Assembly (NCBI GenBank): GCA_015711895.1
Contig: MU158591.1
Span: 575 to 6,007, forward strand
Direction of reading: 5' to 3'
Length of the DNA: 5,433 nt
From: Candidatus Solincola tengchongensis
Lineage (GTDB): Bacteria > Actinomycetota > Geothermincolia > Geothermincolales > RBG-13-55-18
Position numbers and translations under genes: made by a program
Notes under the pieces: model-generated
The model's input: the letters and a program-made list of their open reading frames with translations, nothing else
What the model was told of the DNA's origin: nothing
Database searches by the model: none
In this document: piece after piece, positions 1 to 5,320 of the stretch
Layout of the letters: every line of letters begins with the position of its first letter
How positions within the stretch are numbered: position 1 is the first letter of the stretch

Positions 1-231
1 GTCAAGGCGAAGGGTATGAGCGACGAGGAAGCGGCGGCGGCGGCCATCAACGCCGTCTGGGAGCTGACCAAGCGCATGGGGGTACCCCAGAAGCTGCGTG
101 AGGTGGGAGTCACCGAGGACGTCCTCCCCCAGGCGGCGGACATGTCTCTGAGCGACGGGTCGCTGGTCTATAACCCCAAGATGATCTTCGAGGCCGAGCA
201 GGTTCTGGAGGTGTACAAAGAGGCTTTTTAG
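1..231 (+). CDS. Iron-containing alcohol dehydrogenase, C-terminal fragment
   Basis: The frame is open from base 1 and ends at TAG 229-231, giving the last 76 residues of a gene that begins outside the window. It resembles the C-terminal helical end of group III (iron-dependent) alcohol dehydrogenases: an Ala-rich helix, then 'MGVPQKLREVGVTEDVLPQ', then a 'SLSDGSLVYNPK' segment matching the family's 'A..D.....NP' ending, and a final helix that normally closes these proteins. Family members interconvert alcohols and aldehydes or ketones with NAD(P)H in the cytoplasm. The metal-binding residues and nucleotide site lie upstream and cannot be checked. An internal ATG at 16 is not a believable start because the family homology continues through it. 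The aldehyde oxidoreductase two genes downstream makes an alcohol-aldehyde-acid route plausible. A short stem (CCTGC 234-238 / GCAGG 244-248) follows the stop but has no T-run. Confidence 0.8.
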   Translation, partial: VKAKGMSDEEAAAAAINAVWELTKRMGVPQKLREVGVTEDVLPQAADMSLSDGSLVYNPKMIFEAEQVLEVYKEAF

Positions 232-354
232 TTCCTGCGACGAGCAGGGGGGCGAAAAGTACGGGGAAGCCTTGAAAGAGGTGAACCCTGGGCGTCGCGA
301 TCGAGGAAGGAGGCTTTTGCCGCAAGCGCGGGATCGGAAAGGAGTTTCACGTCG

Positions 355-363
355 AAAGGAGGT
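355..363 (+). promoter_or_regulatory. Ribosome binding site of the SCP2 gene
   Basis: AAAGGAGGT lies just before ATG 367, with four bases between GGAGG and the start. It is a near-perfect Shine-Dalgarno sequence and fixes the SCP2 start. No convincing promoter was seen in 232-354, so the gene may be read from upstream. Confidence 0.85.
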
Positions 364-366
364 AAC

Positions 367-783
367 ATGGCCGACATAAGCCTGGGACCGGGAGCCGAGG
401 AGGTCCCCCTGGCGGGGATGCTCGCGGAGATGCTCAAGTCCAACCTGGAAAAGCCGGAGAAGAAGCGTGATTTCGAGAAGTTGAAGGCCAAGGTGCTCAT
501 CCACGCCGTCGACGCCGAGGCCAAGATAACCATGGACTTCGACCGGGGGAAGCTGACCGTGTACGGGGGCGAAGCTGGGAAACCGGACATCGCCATCGCC
601 ACCGATTCCACCACCCTCCTGGAGCTGGCCAACCTGAAGATAAAGTACGGGCTGCCCTGGTACTTCGACGAGACGGGCATGGGGGTGGTCAAGAAACTCC
701 TCAAGGGGGACCTGAAGATAAAGGGCATGTTCGCCCACCTGGGAGCCCTGACCAGGCTCACCAAGATCATGTCCCTCAGTTGA
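367..783 (+). CDS. SCP2 sterol-binding domain protein
   Basis: A small cytoplasmic protein of 138 residues made almost entirely of one SCP2 (sterol carrier protein 2) domain. After an N-terminal tail with a charged helix (about 1-40), residues 43-68 form the paired strands of the fold ('VLIHAV', then 'KITMDFDRGKLTVYGG'). Residues 73-87 carry the 'PDIAIATDSTTLLEL' element, and 104-137 the signature 'GVVKKLLKGDLKIKG' followed by the C-terminal helix. SCP2 domains bind fatty acyl-CoAs, sterols and other lipids in a hydrophobic tunnel and have no catalytic residues of their own. The length is normal for stand-alone bacterial members. There is no signal peptide or membrane segment. The gene sits between an alcohol dehydrogenase and an aldehyde oxidoreductase, so it may present a hydrophobic substrate or product to them; that role is inference. 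The start is fixed by a strong ribosome binding site. Confidence 0.85.
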   Translation: MADISLGPGAEEVPLAGMLAEMLKSNLEKPEKKRDFEKLKAKVLIHAVDAEAKITMDFDRGKLTVYGGEAGKPDIAIATDSTTLLELANLKIKYGLPWYFDETGMGVVKKLLKGDLKIKGMFAHLGALTRLTKIMSLS

Positions 784-918
784 GATAAGCTGGTCGTCAC
801 CGGGGAACATGCCCCCCAACAGACGATTCGTTCCTCGAGGAAAGTGGTCGATAACGGTTCCCGCTGACGGGATGGGGGGCCTTGAAGTCGCATTCTAGGC
901 CGGAAAGAGGTGATACGC
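784..918 (+). other. SCP2-AOR intergenic spacer with palindrome and hairpins
   Basis: This 135-nt spacer has no gene. It holds a perfect 12-bp palindrome TTCCTCGAGGAA (831-842), a small hairpin with TCCCG/CGGGA arms and a CTGA loop (859-872), and a short GGGG/CCCC stem (802-805 with 812-815). None is followed by a T-run, so none looks like an intrinsic terminator. The palindrome could be a protein-binding site or an RNA processing element. No good -35/-10 pair is visible, so read-through from the SCP2 gene is the simplest reading. Confidence 0.45.
907..913 (+). promoter_or_regulatory. Ribosome binding site that decides the AOR start
   Basis: GAGGTGA lies five bases before ATG 919. The alternative in-frame GTG at 910 falls inside this motif and has no good site of its own, so ATG 919 is preferred. 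Confidence 0.8.
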
Positions 919-2742
919 ATGATCTTCGGAAACATGGGCAAAGGTGTGGAGGTGGACCTGACCTCGGGGACGGTCACCGAGTTCGAGATCCCGGAGGATA
1001 TATACCGGGATTATATAGGCGGGACCGGCCTGGCGGCCAAGCTCCTTTACGACCGGGGCAACCTGGAGGCGGAGCCCCTCGACCCGGACAACCTGCTCAT
1101 CTTCGCCACCGGCCCCCTTACCGGGATAGGCTTCTCGGGCTCCAGCCGCCTTTCCGTGGGTTCGCGCTCGCCCCTCACCGGGATATGGGGACAGGCCTCC
1201 TGCGGGGGCAATTTCGGCCCCGAACTGAAACGCTGCGGCTATGACGCCCTCGTCCTGAAGGGGAGGGCGGAAAAGCCTGTCTACCTGATTATGGGCGACG
1301 ATTCCGTGGAGATCGCCTCCGCCGAGGACCTCTGGGGAAAGGACACCTACGAGACCACGGACATCCTCAAGGAGAGGCACGGCAAGCAGGCCAAGGTCCT
1401 TGCCGTGGGGCAGGCGGCGGAGAACCTCATCCCCTTCGCCGGGATCGTCAACGACAAGGGGCATCACTTCGGCCGCGCGGGCATGGGCGCAGTCATGGGC
1501 TCCAAGAAGGTCAAGGCCGTGGTGGCCCAGGGGACCAAGAAGATGGAATACAAGGACCCGGAGAAGGTCAAGGCCATGCAAGAGGAGCACCGGGAACTGG
1601 TCAAGAACAGCATCTTCTGCGGGGCCCTCTCCGCCTTCGGCACGGGGGCCAACATGGAGGCCAAGATGTACGAGGGGGATGTCCCCACCCGCAACTGGGG
1701 ACGCGGCCTCTGGGAGGAAGGGGCGGAGAAACTGTCCGGCATCGCTCTGGCGGACAACTTCATCGTGGACCACGGGAGCTGCCGGGGGTGCGCCGTGCGC
1801 TGCAAGCCGGTGGTGGAGGTCAAGGAGGGGCCCTACGCCATGGGGCCCGGCCCGGGACCGGAATACGAGACCCAGGCCTCCTTCGGGACCCTGATCATGA
1901 ACGACAACCTGGCCGCCCTGTGCAAGATAAACGACTACTGCAACCGGGTGGGCATGGACACCATCACCTGCGGGGCCACCATAGCCTGGGCCATGGACTG
2001 CTACGAAGCGGGAATACTCAAACCGGAGGACTACGAGGGCATCAAATTGGAGTGGGGGGACGTGGACACGGTCATCGACCTCCTCCCCAAGATCGTTAAC
2101 CGGGAGGGGAAGCTGGGTGCCCTCCTGGCTAAGGGTTCCCGCAAGGCGGCGGAGGAGGTGGGAGGCGGCGCGGAGGCCTACCTCACCGACTCCAAGGGCC
2201 TTGAGGCCCCCATGCACGACCCGCGCTGCAACTGGGGGGACGGGCTGGCCTACGCCGTCTCCATCCGCGGGGCATGCCACGTATCCAACCTCACCTTCCT
2301 CCTGGAATGGGGGGCCATCGAGTACCCGGAGATCGGGCTGGACAAGAACTACCAGCCCCAGTCCGCGGAATACAAGGCGGAGGCCGTAGCCCTCACCGCC
2401 GACCTGGGGTGCATCATGAACTCCGCCTGCTGGTGCGAGTTCCCGGGGACCATCTACTCCGTGACCCAGTGGGCGGAGCTCTTCGACGCCGTGGCCGGCT
2501 ACGGTTGGGACTACCGAAAGATGATGGAGGCCGGAGCCAGGGTGTGGTTCCTGCAGCGCTGCCTGGGCCACATCTGGGGGGCCACGGGAGCCGACGACCG
2601 TATCGGCCAGAGGATAATGACCCCGGTGGAGGACGGGGGCATAGCCGGCTCCGTCCCGGACATGGAGACCATGCTGCGGGAGTTCTACGAATACCGCGGG
2701 ATGACCCCCGAGGGGATGCCCACCCGGGAGACCCTGCCGTGA
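919..2742 (+). CDS. Aldehyde:ferredoxin oxidoreductase (AOR) family protein
   Basis: A 607-residue cytoplasmic enzyme of the tungsten-containing AOR family, which oxidises aldehydes to carboxylic acids with ferredoxin as acceptor. The ATG 919 start gives 'MIFGNMGKGVEVDL', matching the usual N-terminus, and the length is close to the 605 residues of the Pyrococcus furiosus enzyme. The N-terminal domain shows 'GPLTG', 'SPLTG', 'CGGNFGPELKRCGYDALV' and 'FGRAGMGAVMGSKKVKA', the pterin-binding sandwich typical of the family. The [4Fe-4S] ligands are C288-x2-C291-x3-C295 and C506. E317 and H454 correspond, by my alignment from memory, to the active-site Glu313 and His448 of P. furiosus AOR. The aspartates of the two pterin-binding DxxGL(C/D) motifs appear as Asn (N342, N501). 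The C-terminus ends at 'ETLP', a few residues short of many relatives. No separate ferredoxin or flavin subunit gene is nearby. The substrate, and tungsten versus molybdenum, cannot be assigned. The preceding alcohol dehydrogenase and SCP2 genes suggest a linked alcohol/aldehyde route. Confidence 0.93.
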   Translation: MIFGNMGKGVEVDLTSGTVTEFEIPEDIYRDYIGGTGLAAKLLYDRGNLEAEPLDPDNLLIFATGPLTGIGFSGSSRLSVGSRSPLTGIWGQASCGGNFGPELKRCGYDALVLKGRAEKPVYLIMGDDSVEIASAEDLWGKDTYETTDILKERHGKQAKVLAVGQAAENLIPFAGIVNDKGHHFGRAGMGAVMGSKKVKAVVAQGTKKMEYKDPEKVKAMQEEHRELVKNSIFCGALSAFGTGANMEAKMYEGDVPTRNWGRGLWEEGAEKLSGIALADNFIVDHGSCRGCAVRCKPVVEVKEGPYAMGPGPGPEYETQASFGTLIMNDNLAALCKINDYCNRVGMDTITCGATIAWAMDCYEAGILKPEDYEGIKLEWGDVDTVIDLLPKIVNREGKLGALLAKGSRKAAEEVGGGAEAYLTDSKGLEAPMHDPRCNWGDGLAYAVSIRGACHVSNLTFLLEWGAIEYPEIGLDKNYQPQSAEYKAEAVALTADLGCIMNSACWCEFPGTIYSVTQWAELFDAVAGYGWDYRKMMEAGARVWFLQRCLGHIWGATGADDRIGQRIMTPVEDGGIAGSVPDMETMLREFYEYRGMTPEGMPTRETLP

Positions 2743-2759
2743 ATGTCATTCACGGCAGG
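2733..2759 (+). repeat. Perfect hairpin spanning the AOR stop codon
   Basis: The arms CCTGCCGTGAAT (2733-2744) and ATTCACGGCAGG (2748-2759) are exact reverse complements separated by GTC. The stop codon TGA (2740-2742) lies inside the left arm. No T-run follows, so it is not a standard intrinsic terminator. It could protect the 3' end of the upstream mRNA, assist a factor-dependent end, or bind a protein as DNA. Confidence 0.8.
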
Positions 2760-3094
2760 TAGGGGGATGCTCGGAGAAAGGACGGCGTAAAGTCGACGGC
2801 AAGGAAAATCTTGGGGGAGCGGGCGGCAAACCCACTCCCCCGTGTTCGGTGTCGAAACGACACAGAGGTGCCGGAAACCGTCCGGACCGCCGGAAAAGCG
2901 AGTCTTCGACGCTCGATGGCGCGGCGAAGGCGAGGGAAACCTCGGGAAAAGCGATCACCGGAGGCAGGGCCGTTTCCGATTCCGCGACCAGCGCTTATCT
3001 CTTGAGGGAGCATCCTTGCAGGCCGCGGGAGAAACGGGTTCGCGCGCCGATAAAGAGAGAAGATGACCTTCGCGCCGGAAACGAAGGCGACCGA

Positions 3095-3111
3095 TCCTCT
3101 TCGGAAGAGGA
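3095..3111 (+). repeat. Short hairpin
   Basis: TCCTCTT (3095-3101) and AAGAGGA (3105-3111) are perfect arms around a CGG loop, followed by AAAC. The A-run would read as a T-run on the minus strand, but the stem is short and there is no minus-strand gene to terminate. Confidence 0.4.
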
Positions 3112-3143
3112 AAACGATGCGGCCATGCCACTCATCCGCACCC

Positions 3144-3155
3144 TTCCGGCCGGAA
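3144..3155. repeat. 12-bp palindrome TTCC-GGCC-GGAA
   Basis: TTCCGGCCGGAA is a perfect palindrome. It shares the TTCC-N4-GGAA outer form with the palindrome at 831-842, so the two could be related binding sites. Only two examples exist in the window, and chance in a GGAA-rich region is quite possible. Confidence 0.35.
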
Positions 3156-3200
3156 AACACAGCCTCCGCCTCATTCGTACAAGGAATGCCCATCCCCTTC

Positions 3201-3235
3201 GGAGAAAGGCGACATCATCAGGGGAAAGGCGAAAT
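3201..3235 (+). repeat. Pair of 15-bp direct repeats, 20 bp apart
   Basis: GGAGAAAGGCGACAT (3201-3215) and GGGGAAAGGCGAAAT (3221-3235) match at 13 of 15 positions with a 20-bp period, close to two helical turns. A related word, GGAGAAAGGACGGC, occurs at 2773-2786. They could be tandem binding sites or simply the purine-rich word bias of this region. Confidence 0.35.
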
Positions 3236-3371
3236 CTCCCACAACAAGAAATGAGCTGGACCCGGGCACGAATCAGGGACTCGGAATGAACGGCGAGAAC
3301 TCGTATCATCCTTTCAAGACAAACGAATCAACGGAACGAAAAACCCGGATGACGCGAGGCTCGAAAAGTAC

Positions 3372-3399
3372 TAATATATTAACGGTCGCTTAATATTAT
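3372..3399 (+). promoter_or_regulatory. AT-rich island with paired palindromes, candidate promoter/operator
   Basis: Within GC-rich DNA this segment is almost all A/T at both ends. It contains TAATATATTA (3372-3381) and TAATATTA (3391-3398), each a perfect palindrome, with centres 18 bp apart. They also combine into an inverted repeat ATATTAA (3376-3382) / TTAATAT (3390-3396) around CGGTCGC. TAATAT (3391-3396) or TATTAT (3394-3399) could serve as a -10 box, but no good -35 hexamer is visible at the right distance. It is the best candidate for the promoter of the DUF35-thiolase genes, about 280 nt upstream of the DUF35 start, with a built-in dyad where a repressor or activator could bind. The regulator is not in the window. 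Confidence 0.45.
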
Positions 3400-3409
3400 G
3401 GAGGCGAGT

Positions 3410-3435
3410 TCGCCCGACTCTATTCTCTCGGGCGA
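3410..3435 (+). repeat. Hairpin in the presumed leader
   Basis: TCGCCCGA (3410-3417) pairs perfectly with TCGGGCGA (3428-3435) around a 10-base pyrimidine-rich loop. The left arm can also pair with GGCG at 3403-3406 (with CGCC 3411-3414), so two exclusive folds are possible. It lies just downstream of the AT-rich island. Confidence 0.45.
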
Positions 3436-3504
3436 CCACCGCGGTAAAGAGCGCGTGGGAAAACGGTCGGCATGCCGTCTGAGCGAACGGGCGGGAGAAC
3501 CGGT

Positions 3505-3523
3505 ACCGCCCACCGGCGGTTTT
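3505..3523 (+). terminator. Weak terminator-like hairpin in the presumed leader
   Basis: ACCGCC (3505-3510) pairs with GGCGGT (3515-3520) around a CACC loop and is followed by TTT, making TTTT with the last stem base. An outer CCG (3500-3502) can pair with CGG (3524-3526). The stem is short and the T-run brief, so full termination is unlikely. Its place between the candidate promoter and the DUF35 gene would suit attenuation. Chance is a serious alternative. Confidence 0.3.
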
Positions 3524-3607
3524 CGGTAAAGGATGAGGTCCGATCACGGATATTCGGTTCATGTCCTCAAAAATACCACCATATCAGGCGCCGGCAGACT
3601 GGACCTC

Positions 3608-3618
3608 GGAGGAGGTGA
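3608..3618 (+). promoter_or_regulatory. Strong ribosome binding site of a mini-ORF
   Basis: GGAGGAGGTGA has its GGAGG core six bases before ATG 3622. It is as good as the sites of the real genes here, although it serves only a 19-codon frame. Confidence 0.55.
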
Positions 3619-3621
3619 TGG

Positions 3622-3681
3622 ATGTCCGAACCAGAGACGCACTATGATCCACAGCCGGGACGACCAAGGGAGGTGAGGTAA
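3622..3681 (+). CDS. 19-codon mini-ORF coupled to the DUF35 gene
   Basis: The frame reads MSEPETHYDPQPGRPREVR and stops at TAA 3679-3681, which shares a base with the ATG of the DUF35 gene (TAATG). It has an excellent ribosome binding site, so a ribosome ending here could restart on the DUF35 gene. I recognise no family; the peptide is rich in Pro, Glu and Arg and has no membrane segment or run of a single amino acid such as classical attenuators use. Its initiation region resembles that of the DUF35 gene: GGAGGTGA, then ATGTCCGA, in both. It may therefore be a duplicated start, the stub of a deleted gene, or a true leader peptide. A second short frame from ATG 3618 (nine codons) is less well placed. 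Confidence 0.35.
   Translation: MSEPETHYDPQPGRPREVR
3668..3678 (+). promoter_or_regulatory. Ribosome binding site of the DUF35 gene
   Basis: GGGAGGTGAGG lies before ATG 3681, with seven bases between the GGAGG core and the start. It sits inside the last codons of the mini-ORF, so translation of that frame would run across it. Confidence 0.75.
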
Positions 3682-4145
3682 TGTCCGACTGGAAGAAGGA
3701 CGTGGAAGTCCTGGTCCACCAGGGGAAGATAAGCGTCCCCTACTCGTGGACGGTAGGGAGCACCCTCAGCCGCTGGTACTGCGAGTTGCGCGACAACGGA
3801 AAGATCTGGGCCAACCGTTGCCCCGGTTGCGGGACGGTATTCGTCCCCCCCAAGCCCAAGTGCATCCACTGCTACCAGGAACCCCACGACTGGGTGGAGC
3901 TTCCGGGAACCGGGACCGTGGAGAGCTACACCGTCGTGCGCTACGAGGAGCCCAAACTACATCCGCGCAAGGCGCCCTTCGTCTACGGACTCATCAAGAT
4001 GGACGGTGCCGATACCTGCCTGCTCCACTTCATCGACGAGATAGAACCGGAGAAGGTAAAGGTGGGTATGCGCGTGGAGGCCGTGCTCGCGGAGGAGCGC
4101 GAGGGGAACATCCTGGACATCAAGCACTTCCGTCCCCTGGGCTGA
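3681..4145 (+). CDS. Zn-ribbon/OB-fold (DUF35) thiolase-partner protein
   Basis: A 154-residue soluble protein with the two-part DUF35 layout. An N-terminal helical part is followed by a rubredoxin-like zinc ribbon with C47-x2-C50-x10-C61-x2-C64 ('RCPGCGTVFVPPKPKCIHC'). Residues about 71-153 form an OB-fold: 'WVELPGTGTVESYTVV', 'PFVYGLIKMDGAD', and 'VKVGMRVEAVLAEEREGNI'. All four zinc ligands are present and the length is typical. Proteins of this family form complexes with thiolase-fold enzymes: they bridge archaeal acetoacetyl-CoA thiolase and HMG-CoA synthase, form BbsA of benzoylsuccinyl-CoA thiolase, the DUF35 part of ChsH2 bound to the Ltp2 aldolase, and PhlB of the phloroglucinol acetyltransferase. 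The OB-fold can help hold the CoA part of the substrate. The gene is followed 18 nt later by a thiolase-fold gene, its probable partner. The substrate is unknown. Confidence 0.9.
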   Translation: MSDWKKDVEVLVHQGKISVPYSWTVGSTLSRWYCELRDNGKIWANRCPGCGTVFVPPKPKCIHCYQEPHDWVELPGTGTVESYTVVRYEEPKLHPRKAPFVYGLIKMDGADTCLLHFIDEIEPEKVKVGMRVEAVLAEEREGNILDIKHFRPLG

Positions 4146-4163
4146 GGTAAGGTGGTGATATAT

Positions 4164-5306
4164 ATGGAAAAAGTTGCCATCATTGGAGTGGCCCAGAGCA
4201 AGTACGAGCAAAACAAGCCGGAGACCTTTGCCGAGATGGTCTACGACGTCACCCGGCGGGCCCTGGAGGACGCGGGCATCACCAAGGACGAGGTGGACAA
4301 CGTGGTCTCCATCTCCAGCGACTTCTGGGACGGGCGCACCATATCCAGCATGGCCATCCAGGACAGCGCCTGCGCCTACGGCAAGGACATCACCACCGTG
4401 GAGGGTGACGGGACTTTCGGCTGCCTCTACGGGATGATGCGCATCCTCTCCGGGAGCTTCGGGGTGACCATCGTGGTGGCCCACCACAAGGGGACGGAGA
4501 GCAACATGAACGGCATCACCAACTGCGCCTTCGATCCTCTGGTGGAGAGGAAGCTGGGCATCGACGCCGTCTCCTCCGCCGCCCTGCAGGCCCGCCGCTA
4601 CATGACCAAGTACGCCCTCCGCGAGGAGCAGTTCGCCCTGGTGTCGGTGAAGAACCACGGGAACGCCATGCGCAACCCCCTGGCCCTCTTCCCCATGGAG
4701 ATCACCGTGGAGGACGTGATGAACTCCCGCCGCATCGCCGACCCCCTCAAGCTCCTGGACTGCTCCCCGGTGACCGACGGAGCGGCGGCGCTGGTGCTGG
4801 CCGCGGAGAGGCAGGCCAAGAAGCTCTCCACGCGCAAGAAGCGCGTCTGGCTCCTGGGCGTGGGGCACTGCACCGACGCCTACAGGCTGGGGGACCGCGA
4901 CCTGGCGGACACCCGGGCCCTGAAGGCGGCCGCCAAACGCGCCTATTCCATGGCCGGCATCGTCGACCCTCTCAAGGAGATAGACGTGGCCGAGGTCTAC
5001 GACGCCTTCTCCTACATGGAGCCCCTCTGGCTGGAGGGCCTGGGCTTCTGCGACGACGGCAAGGGCTGCGAGTACCTGGAGCGCGGCTACTTCAATTTCG
5101 ACGGCAGGCTCCCGGTCAACCCCTCAGGCGGCCGGCTCTCCGCCAACCCCGTGCAGGTGGCCGGGCTGGCCGAGCTGGCGGAGTGCGTGCTGCAGATCCG
5201 CGGGGAGGCCGGGGACCGGCAGGTGGGCGAGGTGAACGTCGCCCTGGCCCACGGCATCAACGGCATGTGCGGCCAGTCCCACTGCGTTTGGATCCTGGGC
5301 AGATGA
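4164..5306 (+). CDS. Thiolase-fold protein (SCP2-thiolase/lipid-transfer type), nucleophilic Cys apparently absent
   Basis: A 380-residue cytoplasmic protein of the thiolase superfamily, SCP2-thiolase-like branch, often labelled acetyl-CoA acetyltransferase. It begins 'MEKVAIIGVAQSKY' and has the early helix 'ALEDAGITKDEVD', the core 'SGSFGVTIVVAHHKG', 'LLDCSPVTDGAAALVLA' (197-213), 'IDVAEVYDAFSYMEPLWLEG' (273-292) and 'LPVNPSGGRLSANP' (316-329). Where classical thiolases have the nucleophile in a 'CxSG'-like motif, this protein reads 'VEGDGTFGC' (79-87), which puts Gly83 at the Cys position; C87 is four residues too late. The 'GHP' histidine is Asn328. It may thus be an inactive partner of the next thiolase-fold protein, or an aldolase-like enzyme such as Ltp2, which works without that cysteine. 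ATG 4164, five bases after AAGGTGGTGA, is preferred over in-frame GTG codons at 4152 and 4155, which lie inside that site. Confidence 0.88.
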   Translation: MEKVAIIGVAQSKYEQNKPETFAEMVYDVTRRALEDAGITKDEVDNVVSISSDFWDGRTISSMAIQDSACAYGKDITTVEGDGTFGCLYGMMRILSGSFGVTIVVAHHKGTESNMNGITNCAFDPLVERKLGIDAVSSAALQARRYMTKYALREEQFALVSVKNHGNAMRNPLALFPMEITVEDVMNSRRIADPLKLLDCSPVTDGAAALVLAAERQAKKLSTRKKRVWLLGVGHCTDAYRLGDRDLADTRALKAAAKRAYSMAGIVDPLKEIDVAEVYDAFSYMEPLWLEGLGFCDDGKGCEYLERGYFNFDGRLPVNPSGGRLSANPVQVAGLAELAECVLQIRGEAGDRQVGEVNVALAHGINGMCGQSHCVWILGR

Positions 5307-5314
5307 GGAGGTGA
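5305..5314 (+). promoter_or_regulatory. Ribosome binding site of the second thiolase-fold gene
   Basis: GAGGAGGTGA overlaps the stop codon of the preceding gene (5304-5306) and lies six bases before ATG 5321. This indicates tight operon packing and probable translational coupling. Confidence 0.8.
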
Positions 5315-5320
5315 CGCGCC

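Larger units (their letters stand above)
2760..3607. other. Long gene-free region, purine-rich on the + strand
   Basis: About 850 bases have no reading frame I can defend. Several long open frames exist on both strands, but their conceptual proteins are rich in Arg/Ser/Pro, lack a recognisable domain and lack ribosome binding sites. They look like chance openness in GC-rich DNA. The + strand repeatedly uses GGAAA/GAAAA words (for example GGAAAAGCGA at both 2892-2901 and 2945-2954), quite unlike the adjacent genes. The region contains small palindromes and hairpins, an AT-rich island near 3370-3400 and a hairpin-rich stretch before the DUF35 gene, listed separately. No tRNA, CRISPR repeat or transposase is visible. 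It could hold regulatory RNA or be the remains of deleted genes. Confidence 0.6.

Noticed and set aside
910..918. GTG at 910 as the AOR start
   Set aside because: It lies inside the GAGGTGA ribosome binding site. ATG 919 gives the family-typical N-terminus.
228..977. Minus-strand open frame of about 250 codons
   Set aside because: It runs opposite the SCP2 gene and the spacers, has no recognisable domain, and its composition matches an antisense shadow.
895..2571. Open reading frame of over 500 codons on the minus strand
   Set aside because: It lies opposite the AOR gene, which carries clear family motifs. The conceptual protein is rich in Gly, Val, His and Leu, as expected from the antisense of GC-rich codons, and has no recognisable domain.
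919..2742. Naming the AOR as benzoyl-CoA reductase BamB or another specific subfamily
   Set aside because: No accompanying Bam or other electron-transfer subunit genes are present in the window, and sequence motifs alone do not separate the subfamilies reliably by eye.
2733..2759. Intrinsic terminator after the AOR gene
   Set aside because: The stem is excellent, but the next bases are TAGGGGGA rather than a T-run, so it is listed as a hairpin only.
2750..3289. Overlapping open frames of about 145 codons on both strands in the long spacer
   Set aside because: No recognisable domain, no good ribosome binding site, Arg/Ser-rich random-looking products, and openness in several frames at once, as expected by chance in GC-rich DNA.
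3330..3600. tRNA, known riboswitch or CRISPR array in the spacer
   Set aside because: No cloverleaf with a TTCGA-type T-loop, no recognised riboswitch core and no regularly spaced repeats were found.
4152..4163. GTG at 4152 or 4155 as the thiolase-fold start
   Set aside because: Both are part of the ribosome binding site AAGGTGGTGA. ATG 4164 starts directly with the conserved first strand.
3957..4868. Minus-strand open frame of about 300 codons
   Set aside because: It is antisense to the DUF35 and thiolase-fold genes, both well supported, and is rich in His, Gly, Val and Leu without any motif.
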